Source of the DNA: an uncultured Chloroflexales bacterium | GTDB taxonomy: Bacteria; Chloroflexota; Chloroflexia; Chloroflexales; Chloroflexaceae | DNA: 64,000 nucleotides | Direction: 5' to 3' | NCBI GenBank assembly: GCA_937918935.1 | Contig: CAKZSI010000008.1 | Span: forward strand, 206,171-270,170 | Shown: piece by piece, positions 45,465-54,260 of the stretch | Numbering within the stretch: position 1 is the first letter of the stretch | How the letters are laid out: each line of letters opens with the position of its first letter | Translations under genes and position numbers: made by a program | Notes under the pieces: model-generated | Databases searched by the model: none | What the model was told of the DNA's origin: nothing | The model's input: only the letters and a program-made list of their open reading frames with translations

Positions 45465-46223
45465 ATGCAGCTACGCTTTCTGGGTACCGGCACCTCGATG
45501 GGCGTTCCCGTGATCGGTTGCACGTGTAGCGTATGCACCTCATCCGATCCCCGGAACCGGCGCACGCGCACCTCGGCGCTGCTCCGCACGCCCGAGACGA
45601 CGGTTCTGATCGACGCAGGGCCGGATTTCCGCGCCCAGGCCCTCGCTGCCGGCTTGCAGCATCTCGACGCCGTCCTCCTCACCCACTCGCACTTCGACCA
45701 CGTCGCCGGCCTGGATGACCTGCGGCCCCTCTGCCAGCGGCGGGGCTGTGTACCCGTCTACGGCGCCCCGCATACCCTGGCCGAGGTGCGCGAACGCTTC
45801 GCCTATGCCTTCGACGAGACCTCGGCCGGCTCCACCCGGCCCAGCCTTGATCTCCGCCCCGTCAACGCGCCGTTTGTCATCGGCAGTCTGGAGATCCGGC
45901 CCTTCGATATTCTCCACGGCGCCTGGACGATCACCGGGTATCGCATTGGTGGATTGGGCTATGTAACCGACGCCAGCGCCATCCCCGCGGCATCGTGGAG
46001 GCTGCTTCAGGATCTCGAGGTGCTGGTGCTCAACGCGCTGCGCCACGAACCGCATCCCACCCACTTCACCCTGACCCAGGCGCTGGAGGTCATTGCGGCC
46101 CTGGCGCCGCGACGGGCGTACCTCGTCCACATGACCCACAACCTCGACCACGCCGATGGCAGGCGGCTGCCTCCAAGCGTGGAGTTCGCCTATGACGGCC
46201 TGGAGGTGACCATCGAGTCGTGA
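45465..46223 (+). CDS. MBL-fold metal-dependent hydrolase (PhnP/RNase Z-like)
   Basis: 252 residues. The metal-binding HxHxDH motif is LLTHSHFDHVAGLDDL. The zinc-knuckle-like CTCSVCTSSDPRNRR at the start and GTGTSMGVPVIGC are typical of PhnP-type phosphodiesterases in the MBL superfamily. Further ligands are at LIDAGPDFR, GYVTDAS and YLVHMTHNLDHA. It is cytosolic and should cleave a small cyclic phosphodiester or similar; the substrate is unknown. A glycosyltransferase follows after 52 bases in the same direction. Confidence 0.9.
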   Translation: MQLRFLGTGTSMGVPVIGCTCSVCTSSDPRNRRTRTSALLRTPETTVLIDAGPDFRAQALAAGLQHLDAVLLTHSHFDHVAGLDDLRPLCQRRGCVPVYGAPHTLAEVRERFAYAFDETSAGSTRPSLDLRPVNAPFVIGSLEIRPFDILHGAWTITGYRIGGLGYVTDASAIPAASWRLLQDLEVLVLNALRHEPHPTHFTLTQALEVIAALAPRRAYLVHMTHNLDHADGRRLPPSVEFAYDGLEVTIES

Positions 46224-46275
46224 GGTCCGCGGCGGCGTTCGTGGCGCTCCCCTGCCTCGCGATTCCGGGCTGACC

Positions 46276-47397
46276 ATGCGCATCGGCATCGACGCTCGTC
46301 TCAACGCCTATCGCCAGGGCGGCATCGCGCAGTACACCCGCCAGCTCCTTGCGGCGCTCGCCGCGGAGGCCCCCGATGACATCTTCGTTGCCTTGCAGCA
46401 CTACAGCCAGCGCCGGCCTCTGGTGGTGGCGGCTAACGTTGAACGCGCCGCGCTGCTGACCCCGCCGCACAATCGCTTCGAGCAGGTGAGTCTGCCACTC
46501 GAACTGTTGCCGCAACGCCTGGATCTGCTCCACTGCCCGGACTTCATCGCTCCTCGTCGCCGGCCCTGCCCGGCGGTGATCACCGTGCACGACCTGGCCT
46601 TCCTCCACTTTCCCGAGATCCTCGATGCCGACGCCCGCCGCTACTACAGCCAGGTGCGCGCGGCCGTCCACGATGCCGAGGCGGTGATCACGGTCTCCGA
46701 GGCTACCCGCGCCGACATTGCCCACCTGCTGGGCCTGCAGCCCGAACAGGTGGATGTGGTCTACGAAGCGGCTGACCCGCGCTTTGCCCCGGTAGCAGTA
46801 GCCACGGGAGAGCAGCGCGTGATCAACGGCTGCCGGGTGGAAGCCGGGGGCTTTCTCCTCTTCGTCAGCACCGTCGAGCCGCGTAAGAATCTGGCAACCC
46901 TGCTGCGCGCGCTGCGCCTCTGCCTGGATCGGCGCCCCAGAGCGGAGTATCGCCTGATCGTCGCTGGCGGTCGTGGCTGGCTCGATGAGCCGATCTACGA
47001 CCTGGTGGGCGAATTGCGCCTGCGTGAGGTGGTGCACTTCCTGGGGGCCGTCGGCCTCGATGATCTGCCCTGGCTCTACAGCGCCTGCCGGCTGTACGTC
47101 AATCCCTCGCTCTACGAGGGCTTTGGTCTGCCGGCCCTGGAGGCGCTGGCCTGTGGCGCGCCGGCCCTGGTAGCCGACACCAGCAGCCTGCCCGAAGTGG
47201 TGGGCGACGCGGCCCGCCTCCTCCCACCCCGGGAAGTCGAAGCCTGGGCCGATGCGATCGCCGATCTGTGGGACGACGACGTGGCACGGGCAGACCTGGC
47301 CCGGCGCGGGCCGGCACGTGCGGCGCTTTTTTCCTGGCGCCGCGCCGCATGGGAAACGCTGGCGATTTACCGTCGCGTCGCCACGCAGGGCCGGTAA
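46276..47397 (+). CDS. GT4-type glycosyltransferase
   Basis: A 373-residue GT-B enzyme. The N-terminal domain begins MRIGIDARLNAYRQGGIAQY, with the acceptor-side loop VITVHDLAFLHFPEIL. The nucleotide-sugar domain has FVSTVEPRKNLATLLRAL (Lys in the E-P-R-K-N motif) and the EX7E-like NPSLYEGFGLPALEALACG. It should work at the cytoplasmic membrane face on an envelope glycan. The donor is unknown. It is co-directional with the MBL gene. Confidence 0.92.
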   Translation: MRIGIDARLNAYRQGGIAQYTRQLLAALAAEAPDDIFVALQHYSQRRPLVVAANVERAALLTPPHNRFEQVSLPLELLPQRLDLLHCPDFIAPRRRPCPAVITVHDLAFLHFPEILDADARRYYSQVRAAVHDAEAVITVSEATRADIAHLLGLQPEQVDVVYEAADPRFAPVAVATGEQRVINGCRVEAGGFLLFVSTVEPRKNLATLLRALRLCLDRRPRAEYRLIVAGGRGWLDEPIYDLVGELRLREVVHFLGAVGLDDLPWLYSACRLYVNPSLYEGFGLPALEALACGAPALVADTSSLPEVVGDAARLLPPREVEAWADAIADLWDDDVARADLARRGPARAALFSWRRAAWETLAIYRRVATQGR

Positions 47398-47861
47398 CCA
47401 GGCGATGGTGGAGATTACGCAAAGACCTGACGGGCAGGCGCACGGGCCATCCCTGTGCACGCCGCGGTGTCCAGGCGCTTGCCTGTCAGGTCTCACATGC
47501 AGTCTTTGTTCAAACGTCTGGCAGCTTCCACAGGTTTCAGTCAGGTGCAGCCTACAGCCGCCCGCCGCCGGGTAGGAGCACAACCGCGAATGGCATGGCA
47601 TTCCGGGTGCAGCGACCAATCCCGGACGGGAAGGGTTCGCCCCCCTCAGCGTGACATTCTCGAGCACTGAGCGGAATGCTTGATCCACTGAGGACGCCGA
47701 GCCATGTGGCTCGCGGCGCTCGTGCCGCATAAACAAAGCCACTATCCACCGCCGGGCTGAAGGCTCCGGGCCGCGCCTGGGAACAACCAGCCGATGGGCT
47801 TCTGAAGCCATATGCGGCCATTTACACTTGTAGTAGCAGCTTTCGGAAGATTTAGGCAGGC
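47398..47861. other. Gene-free gap with repeat family P3
   Basis: 47660-47733 is copy C of P3. The remainder is GC-rich without a reading frame I can support. Confidence 0.6.
47660..47733 (+). repeat. Dispersed repeat family P3, copy C
   Basis: It reads GAGCACTGAGCGGAATGCTT, GATCCACTGAGGACGCCGAG, CCATGTGGCTCGCGGCGCT and matches the first two-thirds of the family. The TTTCGAGAAACGC end is missing. Confidence 0.65.
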
Positions 47862-48785
47862 TTACGCCTGTTGAAGCGCCGGGTGCAGCCTGGTAGCGGC
47901 CAGCCAGGCCTCGATCCCCTCCGCTGGCTGCACACCCTGTTCGGTGACAATACCTGCCAGAGCAGAAAGCGGCGTCAGATCATAATAAAGGTTGGTGATC
48001 CGCACCCCTGGCGGGGCGGCGTCCCAGACCTGTTCAGGGGGCCAGAGGGCCTGGGCGGGCGGTACGTAGCCTGGAGGAAGGAACTTCTCGCTGCCGCACA
48101 GGGTATACATCGGCACCTTGCTGGCGCCCGCGGCCAGGGCAATGGCATAGGTGCCCACCTTGTTGACCAGACCGTTGGCGTCGAGGTAGTCAGCGCCCAC
48201 CAGCACCACCTGCATCTGGGGGACCATAGCGACCGCCAGGGCGTCAATCACCAGGGTGACCTCAACGCCAGCAGCCGCCAGTTCGCTGGCCAGGGTGCGC
48301 CCTTCACAGCCCGGGCGCCCCTCGGCGCAAATGACCCTGAAGCGCCGGCCAGCACGTTGCGCATGGCGCAGGGCCGCCCGTACCGTTGTGCTCCGGCCAT
48401 TGGTAAGAATCTGGCCATCTTCGGGGATCAGGCGCAGGGCCGTCTCGGCGATTGCCGCTTCGTGGACGCGCAACCAGCGCTTGAAATCGCCGGTGGCATC
48501 GGCCACCTTGCGGCGCGCTTCATCGGCGGAGGCGGCGCCCTCAAGGCGCCAGAGCACCCCGTTAACCAGATTCACCAGTGGCGCCATGGTCGGGTGGGCA
48601 CGGATCAGCGCCCATCCAACATCGAGCACCTGCTGGACCAGACCGTCCTTCTGAAGCGAATGGTCCGTACGCACCAGACGTTGAAAGACCTCAGCGCTTT
48701 TTTCGGCCACCTCCACGGCCCCGGAGAGACTATCCTCTGCAATAGCGGCAATCGCCTGTAGGGTAAAACTATCCACGCCTTCCAT
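47862..48785 (-). CDS. eIF2B alpha/MtnA-superfamily protein, catalytic Cys not conserved
   Basis: 307 residues of the IF-2B fold. A helical N-terminal domain is followed by a Rossmann-like half with ILTNGRSTTVRAAL, CAEGRPGCEGRTLASELAAA, LVIDALAVAMVPQ, VLVGADYLDANGLVNKVGTY and NLYYDLTPLSALAGIVTEQG. In methylthioribose-1-phosphate and ribose-1,5-bisphosphate isomerases the catalytic Cys lies in an LTHCxx segment; here it is LTNGRS, closer to the eIF2B alpha form LTHGxS. The Asp of LVIDA is kept. So a sugar-phosphate isomerase of known type is doubtful, and a ligand-sensing role is possible. Two 21-bp repeats lie upstream (48866-48907). Confidence 0.8.
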   Translation of the reverse strand: MEGVDSFTLQAIAAIAEDSLSGAVEVAEKSAEVFQRLVRTDHSLQKDGLVQQVLDVGWALIRAHPTMAPLVNLVNGVLWRLEGAASADEARRKVADATGDFKRWLRVHEAAIAETALRLIPEDGQILTNGRSTTVRAALRHAQRAGRRFRVICAEGRPGCEGRTLASELAAAGVEVTLVIDALAVAMVPQMQVVLVGADYLDANGLVNKVGTYAIALAAGASKVPMYTLCGSEKFLPPGYVPPAQALWPPEQVWDAAPPGVRITNLYYDLTPLSALAGIVTEQGVQPAEGIEAWLAATRLHPALQQA

Positions 48786-49171
48786 CCTGTACGTGTTGTT
48801 GAAGCCAGCGCCACGACAACCGGCGCTGGTTCCGGTCGAGCGAGGGCTTAATCATCAGGATCTTCTTCATATGCATATGATACCGCTTCATATGCATATG
48901 ATACCGCATACTGGGGGGTAGCGGTGCATCGTGCACAGGATTCACGCAGCACGGTCGGAGCCGGGGGCAAAGCTCGTCACTCCCTCGACCGCAGGTGGAG
49001 AGGGCGGGGATTGGGGGGGCAGGCGAGGACCACAACCGCCTATGTGGACTTCGGGCGATGGAGTTCGGGCGGTGGGATGCCGCACGGCGAGAACGCCCGG
49101 CGGGGCAAGCAACAGGTGGGCTTCAGCCCGAACCAGGAGCGGTTAAGGCTAAAGCCGCTTCGACCCGAAGG
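48786..49171. other. Gap between the eIF2B-like gene and the hybrid kinase stop
   Basis: Apart from the tandem 21-bp repeats, it is GC-rich sequence without a supported gene. No terminator is obvious for the kinase gene. Confidence 0.5.
48866..48907 (-). promoter_or_regulatory. Two perfect 21-bp tandem repeats with ATATGCATAT cores (candidate operator)
   Basis: TTCATATGCATATGATACCGC occurs twice head to tail, each copy holding the palindrome CATATGCATATG. They lie 81-122 bases upstream of the eIF2B-like start in a GC-rich region. Spacing of 21 bp puts the cores on the same face of the helix, as dimeric regulators require. Confidence 0.5.
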
Positions 49172-51592
49172 TCAGGATTGCTGGGAGTCGATGGAGCGCC
49201 GTTTGAGCAACAAATTAAGGATTTGCCGAACTTGCTCAATGGAAAAGGGCTTTGCCAGGAACAGGTTCCCGTTCTGCTCAAGAGCGGCGCGGGTAGTGTG
49301 GCTCAGCGTGTCGCCACTCATGAAGATCAGGCGTTCTGCAAGATCGGGGTTCTGCGCTCGAAGGGCGCTGAGCACATCGAAGCCGTTCAGACCAGGCATC
49401 TTCACATCGCAGAGCACAACATCAAACTCTTCACGTTCCATCATCTCCAGCCCCGCCTCGCCGCTACAGACGATGGTCGGGCAGTGGCCAAGGGTGCGGA
49501 GCATGCGATCGAGCAAATTCCCAACTGGCTCTTCATCATCCACCACCAGCACCCGCAGGCTTGCGACCGGCTCCTCAGCTTCACCGTCGGGGAGCGCTTC
49601 CGGCATTCGCTCAGCCGGCGCAGCACGTACCGGGAGCGTGACCACGACACACGTCCCGACGCCGAGCTGGCTCTCGGCCCAGATCTGGCCTTCGTGCTCC
49701 TTGACGATCCCGAAGCAAATTGACAGACCCAGGCCCGTTCCCTGCCCCACCGGCTTGGTAGTAAAAAATGGATTGAAAATCTTCGGAAGATCACGCTCAG
49801 GAATGCCCACACCAGTATCGACCACCTCAATCCGAATCTGATCATCACCGGCGAGGCGTCGTTCGAGACCGGTGCGCAGGGTAAGCGTGCCCCGACCGCC
49901 TTTCTGGACCATGGCGTAGCGCGCGTTGGTGATCAGGTTCAAAAACACCTGTTGGAGTTGATGGAAATCGGCGGTTGTCGGAGGCAGCCCCGGATCAAGC
50001 TCCAGCCTGACGCCGATATTGTCGACCCGCAACTGGTACTGCTGGAGGGCGAGGGCGCGGCGAAGGGCCTCGTTGACCGAGCCGATCGTCCGTTCAGGTT
50101 TATGCTCGCGGGCGAAGATCAGCAGATTCTGGACAATTTTTGCGGCCCGTTCGGCCTGCACGTAGATCTGTTCGAGATCCTGGCGCGGCTCGGGGGGCAG
50201 GCGTTCATCACGGAGCAAGAGCTGGGTGTACCCGCTGACGCTGGTGAGGGGATTGTTCAATTCATGGGCCACACCCGCCACCAACTGGCCAATAGCCGAG
50301 AGCTTCTCTGACTGCAGGAGTTGCTGCTCGAGGTGGCGACGCTCGGTCAGGTTACGGGCGATACAGTGTACTCCATTTAACCCGACCCCGTTCTGGATCC
50401 CGCGGGCCGAGACTTCAAGATAGACCGGCTCGCCATCATGGCGCACCAGTTCGAGTTCAAATGGGGCAACGCTACGCCCGGCCAGCAGTTCCCGCAGGTA
50501 CGGTTCGGCGCCAGCCCATGACTCGGGGGCGCAGAGCGTATGCAGCGGGCGCCCGATCAATTCGGCCAGCGTGTAACCGGTGAGTTGTTCACCTACTTTA
50601 TTGATGGTTGTAATCCTCAACGTTTCATTGAGCATGAAGATCAAGTCGTAGGCATTGGCGAACAAATCCCGGTAGCGCTGTTCCGAAAGCTTCACCTGCT
50701 CATAGAGCCGGGCGTTTTCGATGGCAATGGCGGCATAGTCGGCGAGGGTGGCCAGGAGGTACTCATCATTCTCGGTAAACGTGCGATCGGCCACACGATT
50801 GTCAACTGCCAGAACGCCCTTTACCTTCGTGCCGAGCATGAGCGGCACCTGCAGGATGGCCCGCACCAGGAAGCCAGTTTTCACCTTGAGCGCGGCGCCA
50901 ACCCTTGACTGATCGAGACGCACCGGCTTGCCCGTGCGAAAGACTTGCCCGGCGAGCGAATCATCGATGGGGACCCGCAGGCTCTGGGCGCGCTGTTCGC
51001 CAAGGTTCTTGGCCGCGCGAAGGTACAGTTCCTGCTGCGTCTCATCGTGCAGCAGAAGGAACCCCTCTTCGGCCTGCGTGATGAACACGCCGGCCTCGAC
51101 GATGCGCTGGAGCAACTGCTCCTGATCCATCAGACCGGTGACCGACTTGCCGATCCGGTAGAGCACGGTCAACTCCTGCACTCGCTGCTGAAGCGAAGCG
51201 GTGAGGCGTTCCTTGTCCCGGCGCAGGCGGCGCTCACGCAGCGCCTGGTCGATCACAGCACGGGCCTCAATGTCGGAGAAGGGCTTGATCAGGTAGTTCC
51301 GCGCCCCCAGGCGGAAGGCTTCTACAGCAATGCTCTCGGACCCGTGAGCGGTCATCAGGATGACAGGAACGTCGTAGCCCTCCTGGGCAATCATCCGCAA
51401 CAGATCAAGACCGCTAGTATCGGGAAGTTGCAGATCGAGCAATATCAGGTCGGGGAGGCGCGCGCGGATACGTTGCAATCCCTGACGTCCGGTATGGGCG
51501 ACAATTGCCGTAAACCCCAACTCTGGGAGCACGTGATTCGCCAGCAGGCTGGCGATGTGCTCACTATCGTCAATAATCAGAATCTCTTCCAT
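49172..51592 (-). CDS. Hybrid histidine kinase REC-GAF-PAS-HisKA-HATPase-REC
   Basis: 806 residues, cytosolic. The first receiver has phosphoacceptor Asp in LILLDLQLPDTSG and KPFSD. Then a GAF domain (~residues 150-295, VPLMLGTKVKGVLAVDNRVA), PAS (~310-420, DLFANAYDLIFMLNETLRIT), HisKA with VAGVAHELNNPLTSVSGY, HATPase with NLITNARYAMV, DTGVGIPERDLP and GTGLGLSICFGIV, and a second receiver with VVLCDVKMPGLNG. Starting with a receiver means it is both a target and a source in a phosphorelay. ATG 51592 has AGGAAAG upstream. No output regulator is adjacent. Confidence 0.93.
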   Translation of the reverse strand: MEEILIIDDSEHIASLLANHVLPELGFTAIVAHTGRQGLQRIRARLPDLILLDLQLPDTSGLDLLRMIAQEGYDVPVILMTAHGSESIAVEAFRLGARNYLIKPFSDIEARAVIDQALRERRLRRDKERLTASLQQRVQELTVLYRIGKSVTGLMDQEQLLQRIVEAGVFITQAEEGFLLLHDETQQELYLRAAKNLGEQRAQSLRVPIDDSLAGQVFRTGKPVRLDQSRVGAALKVKTGFLVRAILQVPLMLGTKVKGVLAVDNRVADRTFTENDEYLLATLADYAAIAIENARLYEQVKLSEQRYRDLFANAYDLIFMLNETLRITTINKVGEQLTGYTLAELIGRPLHTLCAPESWAGAEPYLRELLAGRSVAPFELELVRHDGEPVYLEVSARGIQNGVGLNGVHCIARNLTERRHLEQQLLQSEKLSAIGQLVAGVAHELNNPLTSVSGYTQLLLRDERLPPEPRQDLEQIYVQAERAAKIVQNLLIFAREHKPERTIGSVNEALRRALALQQYQLRVDNIGVRLELDPGLPPTTADFHQLQQVFLNLITNARYAMVQKGGRGTLTLRTGLERRLAGDDQIRIEVVDTGVGIPERDLPKIFNPFFTTKPVGQGTGLGLSICFGIVKEHEGQIWAESQLGVGTCVVVTLPVRAAPAERMPEALPDGEAEEPVASLRVLVVDDEEPVGNLLDRMLRTLGHCPTIVCSGEAGLEMMEREEFDVVLCDVKMPGLNGFDVLSALRAQNPDLAERLIFMSGDTLSHTTRAALEQNGNLFLAKPFSIEQVRQILNLLLKRRSIDSQQS

Positions 51593-51716
51593 AGCTTTCC
51601 TGGCGCCTCTGGCCCGGGGTCAGTCAGCGAATTGTAAGCGACAGCAATGACGCGGCGGCCGATTCGGTCAGGGCGCCTGTGCGCTACCGGCCAGGGGTTG
51701 CTGACAGTGAAAGTAG

Positions 51717-51746
51717 ATTGTACACTACACTCCCTGGACGTGGCAA
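51717..51746 (-). promoter_or_regulatory. Promoter of the hybrid kinase (TTGCCA-N18-TACAAT)
   Basis: On the minus strand TTGCCA (51746-51741), 18 bases, TACAAT (51722-51717). The leader would be about 118 bases. Confidence 0.5.
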
Positions 51747-51918
51747 GGGCGCGAGTGTGACCCCGGGGCCGGCGGGCAATGTCCGCCTCCAGCAGTGGAG
51801 TTTGGAGCGGCCACGCCACCTGAGGGGAGCATGGTTCGTTGGCGTTGGGGTGCGCGCCACCACCAACGAAGAACCCGTGATCTGCGACTCGCCCCAAAGA
51901 CGTTGCATCAGCCTTGCA

Positions 51919-51924
51919 TATAAT
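51919..51924 (+). promoter_or_regulatory. -10 box of a leaderless pfkB-btpA transcript
   Basis: TATAAT is followed by five bases and the ATG at 51930. Transcription would start within a base of the start codon. No ribosome site fits between. Confidence 0.55.
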
Positions 51925-51929
51925 CTGGT

Positions 51930-52895
51930 ATGCCAAGCACCTCTATACTCACCATTGCGATCATCGGTGATCTGAACGCCGACCTGACCTTTACCGTACC
52001 GTTTTACCCCCAGGAAGGCGATGATGTGCCTGCCGACGGTCTCCGCTGGTACGGTGGCGGCACTGGTCTTAACGTTGCCGTGGCGTTTACGCGCCTGGGT
52101 GCAACCGCGCGCCTGATCGCCCGGGTGGGCAACGACCCGGCGGCTGAGATCGCCCTGGGTGCGGCACGCCGGGCCGGTCTCGACTTGAGCCACGTCCAGC
52201 ACGACCAGGATACGCCGACTGGTCTATGCGGCGTAGTGGTCAGTCCCGGCGGGCAACGCACCTTTGTAAGTTACCGGGGGGCCAATGTGCGCTGCGATCC
52301 CGCAGCTATCGAGAGAATGGCGCTGGAACGTTGTGACCTGCTCTTCGTGTGCGGTCACGCCTTGCTGGAAGGGCCGCAGCGGGCGACAGCGGTGCGCGCG
52401 ATTGACCTGGCTCACGCGCGGGGCGTTCCCATCGCGCTGGATCTCTGTTTGCCAACCATCCGGTCAGCCCGCCGGCTGGTGCTCGCCCTGCTCCCGCGGC
52501 TCTGGTTGTTGACATTGAATGAGGATGAACTGCGAGCGCTTGTTCCCGGTACGAGTGTGCGACCGGCCGTGGACGAACTCTTGCTTGCCGGTGTACAGCA
52601 GATTGCCGTCAAGCGTGGCGCCCAGGGATGCAGTGTGGGGGAAGGCGCCACTCGTCTGAATGTTTTGCCTCCGGCCGTTACGGTCGTCGACACCAACGGC
52701 TGCGGCGATGCGTTCGCCGCGGGTTTCGCATGGGCCTTGCTACGGGGGGCCGATCTCCCCGGTAGCGCCGCCATCGGCAACGTCATGGGCGCCCTGACCG
52801 CCAGTCGTTATGGCGCCGCTGAGGCCATCCCGACCCTGGCCGAGATCGCTGCCCGTCTGGATCACTCTCTGCATCACCTCCTGGTAGCTTCCTGA
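51930..52895 (+). CDS. PfkB-family carbohydrate kinase
   Basis: A 321-residue ribokinase-fold sugar or nucleoside kinase. Motifs are [28 protein letters not shown] (substrate-side glycines), [11 protein letters not shown] and the catalytic-base loop [19 protein letters not shown], where DTNGCGDAF corresponds to DTTGAGDxF with an unusual N-G-C. The Asp base is present. The substrate is not predictable. It starts at ATG 51930 directly after a TATAAT and has no ribosome site. A BtpA-family gene follows after 135 bases. Confidence 0.9.
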   Translation: MPSTSILTIAIIGDLNADLTFTVPFYPQEGDDVPADGLRWYGGGTGLNVAVAFTRLGATARLIARVGNDPAAEIALGAARRAGLDLSHVQHDQDTPTGLCGVVVSPGGQRTFVSYRGANVRCDPAAIERMALERCDLLFVCGHALLEGPQRATAVRAIDLAHARGVPIALDLCLPTIRSARRLVLALLPRLWLLTLNEDELRALVPGTSVRPAVDELLLAGVQQIAVKRGAQGCSVGEGATRLNVLPPAVTVVDTNGCGDAFAAGFAWALLRGADLPGSAAIGNVMGALTASRYGAAEAIPTLAEIAARLDHSLHHLLVAS

Positions 52896-53030
52896 ACAAG
52901 AACTCCCGGCGGGTTGCACATATATAAACGCGCCGTCATCGCAAAACGATATGAGGAGGGTGAGCAACATGCCCATTCCCACGGTAACGCAGGTTTGAAC
53001 CCTATTCATGGACCCGGAAAGGAGCACCGC

Positions 53031-53897
53031 ATGGCCCCGCCATGGAAGGAGCGTCTGGATGCGCTGCGCATCCGTGATCTGCGATCGATCTTCGGCGTTG
53101 CAAAACCGGTGATCGGAATGGTGCACTGCTGGCCATTGCCCGGTGCGCCAGGCTACACGGGCTACGGGATGGAGCCGATCATCGAGCACGCCGTGCGCGA
53201 CGCCACGGCCCTGGCCGAAGGCGGCTGCCACGGGCTGATCGTCGAGAATATGTGGGACATCCCCTTCCGCGCCGGACCGCACCTGCAACCCGAGAGCATT
53301 GCCGCCCACGCCGTGGTGGCCCACGCGGTGCGTGAAGCCGTGCCCGACCTTCCCCTGGGCATCAATCTGGTGCATAACGGCGGGGTGGCCCTGCTCGGCA
53401 TCGCCATCGCTGCCGGGGCCAGCTTCATTCGCGTCTGCATGTTCACTGGCGCGGGGGTATGGGACGCGGGCAGTTGGGACGAGGGCTGCGCCGCCGACCT
53501 GCTGCGGCGCCGCAAGGAACTGCACGCCGAGCACATCAAGATCTTCGCCGACGTGGACAAGAAGCATTCGGTGCGCTTTCCGGGCATTGACCTCGCCACG
53601 CATATCGAGTGGACACGCTTTTTCGGCGCCGACGCGCTGATCGTCTCTGGCCGCATGACCGGCGACGCACCGGATGTGGAGAAGGTGCGCGAGGCCCGGC
53701 GGCTGGCCGGTGACGCACCCCTGCTCCTCGGCAGCGGAACCGACGAACGCAACATCGGCGCGTTTATGGCGATCGCCGACGGCGTCATCGTGGGCAGCAG
53801 CATTAAAGTTGACGGCGAGATCGCCAATCCGGTCGATGTCGAGCGGGTGCGGCGCTTCGTTCGCGCCGCGCGCCAGAGTGCTGAGCGGAATGCTTGA
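53031..53897 (+). CDS. BtpA/SgcQ family TIM-barrel protein
   Basis: 288 residues. Family landmarks are KPVIGMVHCWPLPGAPGY, GGCHGLIVENMWDIPF, PLGINLVHNGGVALLGIA, IFADVDKKHSVRFPG and LLLGSGTDERNIGAFMAIAD. BtpA was named in a cyanobacterium for photosystem I assembly, while SgcQ relatives sit in sugar operons. The neighbouring kinase favours a sugar role here, and no photosynthesis gene is present. ATG 53031 has AAAGGAG in front; an in-frame upstream extension is unsupported. The last residues, SAERNA, and the stop are encoded by a dispersed repeat. Confidence 0.9.
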   Translation: MAPPWKERLDALRIRDLRSIFGVAKPVIGMVHCWPLPGAPGYTGYGMEPIIEHAVRDATALAEGGCHGLIVENMWDIPFRAGPHLQPESIAAHAVVAHAVREAVPDLPLGINLVHNGGVALLGIAIAAGASFIRVCMFTGAGVWDAGSWDEGCAADLLRRRKELHAEHIKIFADVDKKHSVRFPGIDLATHIEWTRFFGADALIVSGRMTGDAPDVEKVREARRLAGDAPLLLGSGTDERNIGAFMAIADGVIVGSSIKVDGEIANPVDVERVRRFVRAARQSAERNA

Positions 53898-53955
53898 TCC
53901 CGTGATGACGCTGATCCTCTGAGGATACTGAGCGCGTCAATCGTTGCGAAAACGC
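53876..53955 (+). repeat. Dispersed repeat family P3, copy D, overlapping the btpA stop
   Basis: GTGCTGAGCGGAATGCTTGA matches copies B and C; CTGAGGATACTGAGCG and CGTTGCGAAAACGC follow. It begins inside the btpA coding region and provides its last six codons and TGA. Confidence 0.65.
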
Positions 53956-54038
53956 GATACCTGGCGACCACAGAACCTGGTTTGCCGATGCCCCTGCCGG
54001 CCACGGGCCTCTGGCGCACCGCCGCCGCCTGGCGGTAT

Positions 54039-54061
54039 GTGGGGAAAGCAGCTTTCCCCAC
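54039..54061. repeat. P1 palindrome with paired change (GTGGGGAAAGC-A-GCTTTCCCCAC)
   Basis: A perfect 11-1-11 palindrome. Compared with the main form AAACC-N-GGTTT, both arms changed together to AAAGC-A-GCTTT, keeping the pairing. Confidence 0.85.
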
Positions 54062-54140
54062 CCCTGACCGGCTTGCTAGTACCCCGGGGGGGGGATACTA
54101 CCAGTACCTCCGGCGCTCTTCTCATCCAACTCATGCGCCA

Positions 54141-54169
54141 TTGGCGCCGAACCTGGTTCATGCTATCCT
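54141..54169 (+). promoter_or_regulatory. Extended -10 promoter (TTGGCG-N17-TATCCT, TG at 54161)
   Basis: The spacing is exact and TGC precedes the -10 hexamer. Predicted transcription starts at 54175-54177, where a GTG stands at 54176. Confidence 0.65.
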
Positions 54170-54260
54170 CACATTGTGAGCGAGCATTCCAGCAAACATC
54201 CCGGCCCGATCGCTCATTTTTTTCCGATTGGTCGGACTGAATCTCTGTTCTTGCGCCATC

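Larger units (their letters stand above)
51593..51929. other. Divergent region between hybrid kinase and PfkB gene
   Basis: It contains the kinase promoter and, at its far end, the TATAAT of the PfkB gene. Nothing else is recognised. Confidence 0.55.

Noticed and set aside
47862..48785. Calling the IF2B-fold protein methylthioribose-1-phosphate or ribose-1,5-bisphosphate isomerase
   Set aside because: The catalytic Cys segment is not conserved (LTNGRS), so the enzyme name would overstate the evidence.
48866..48907. CRISPR array
   Set aside because: Two directly adjacent 21-bp repeats without spacers and without cas genes do not make an array. No CRISPR was seen anywhere in the window.
53031..53897. 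BtpA as a sign of photosystem I
   Set aside because: BtpA relatives also occur in sugar operons and no photosynthesis gene is in the window.
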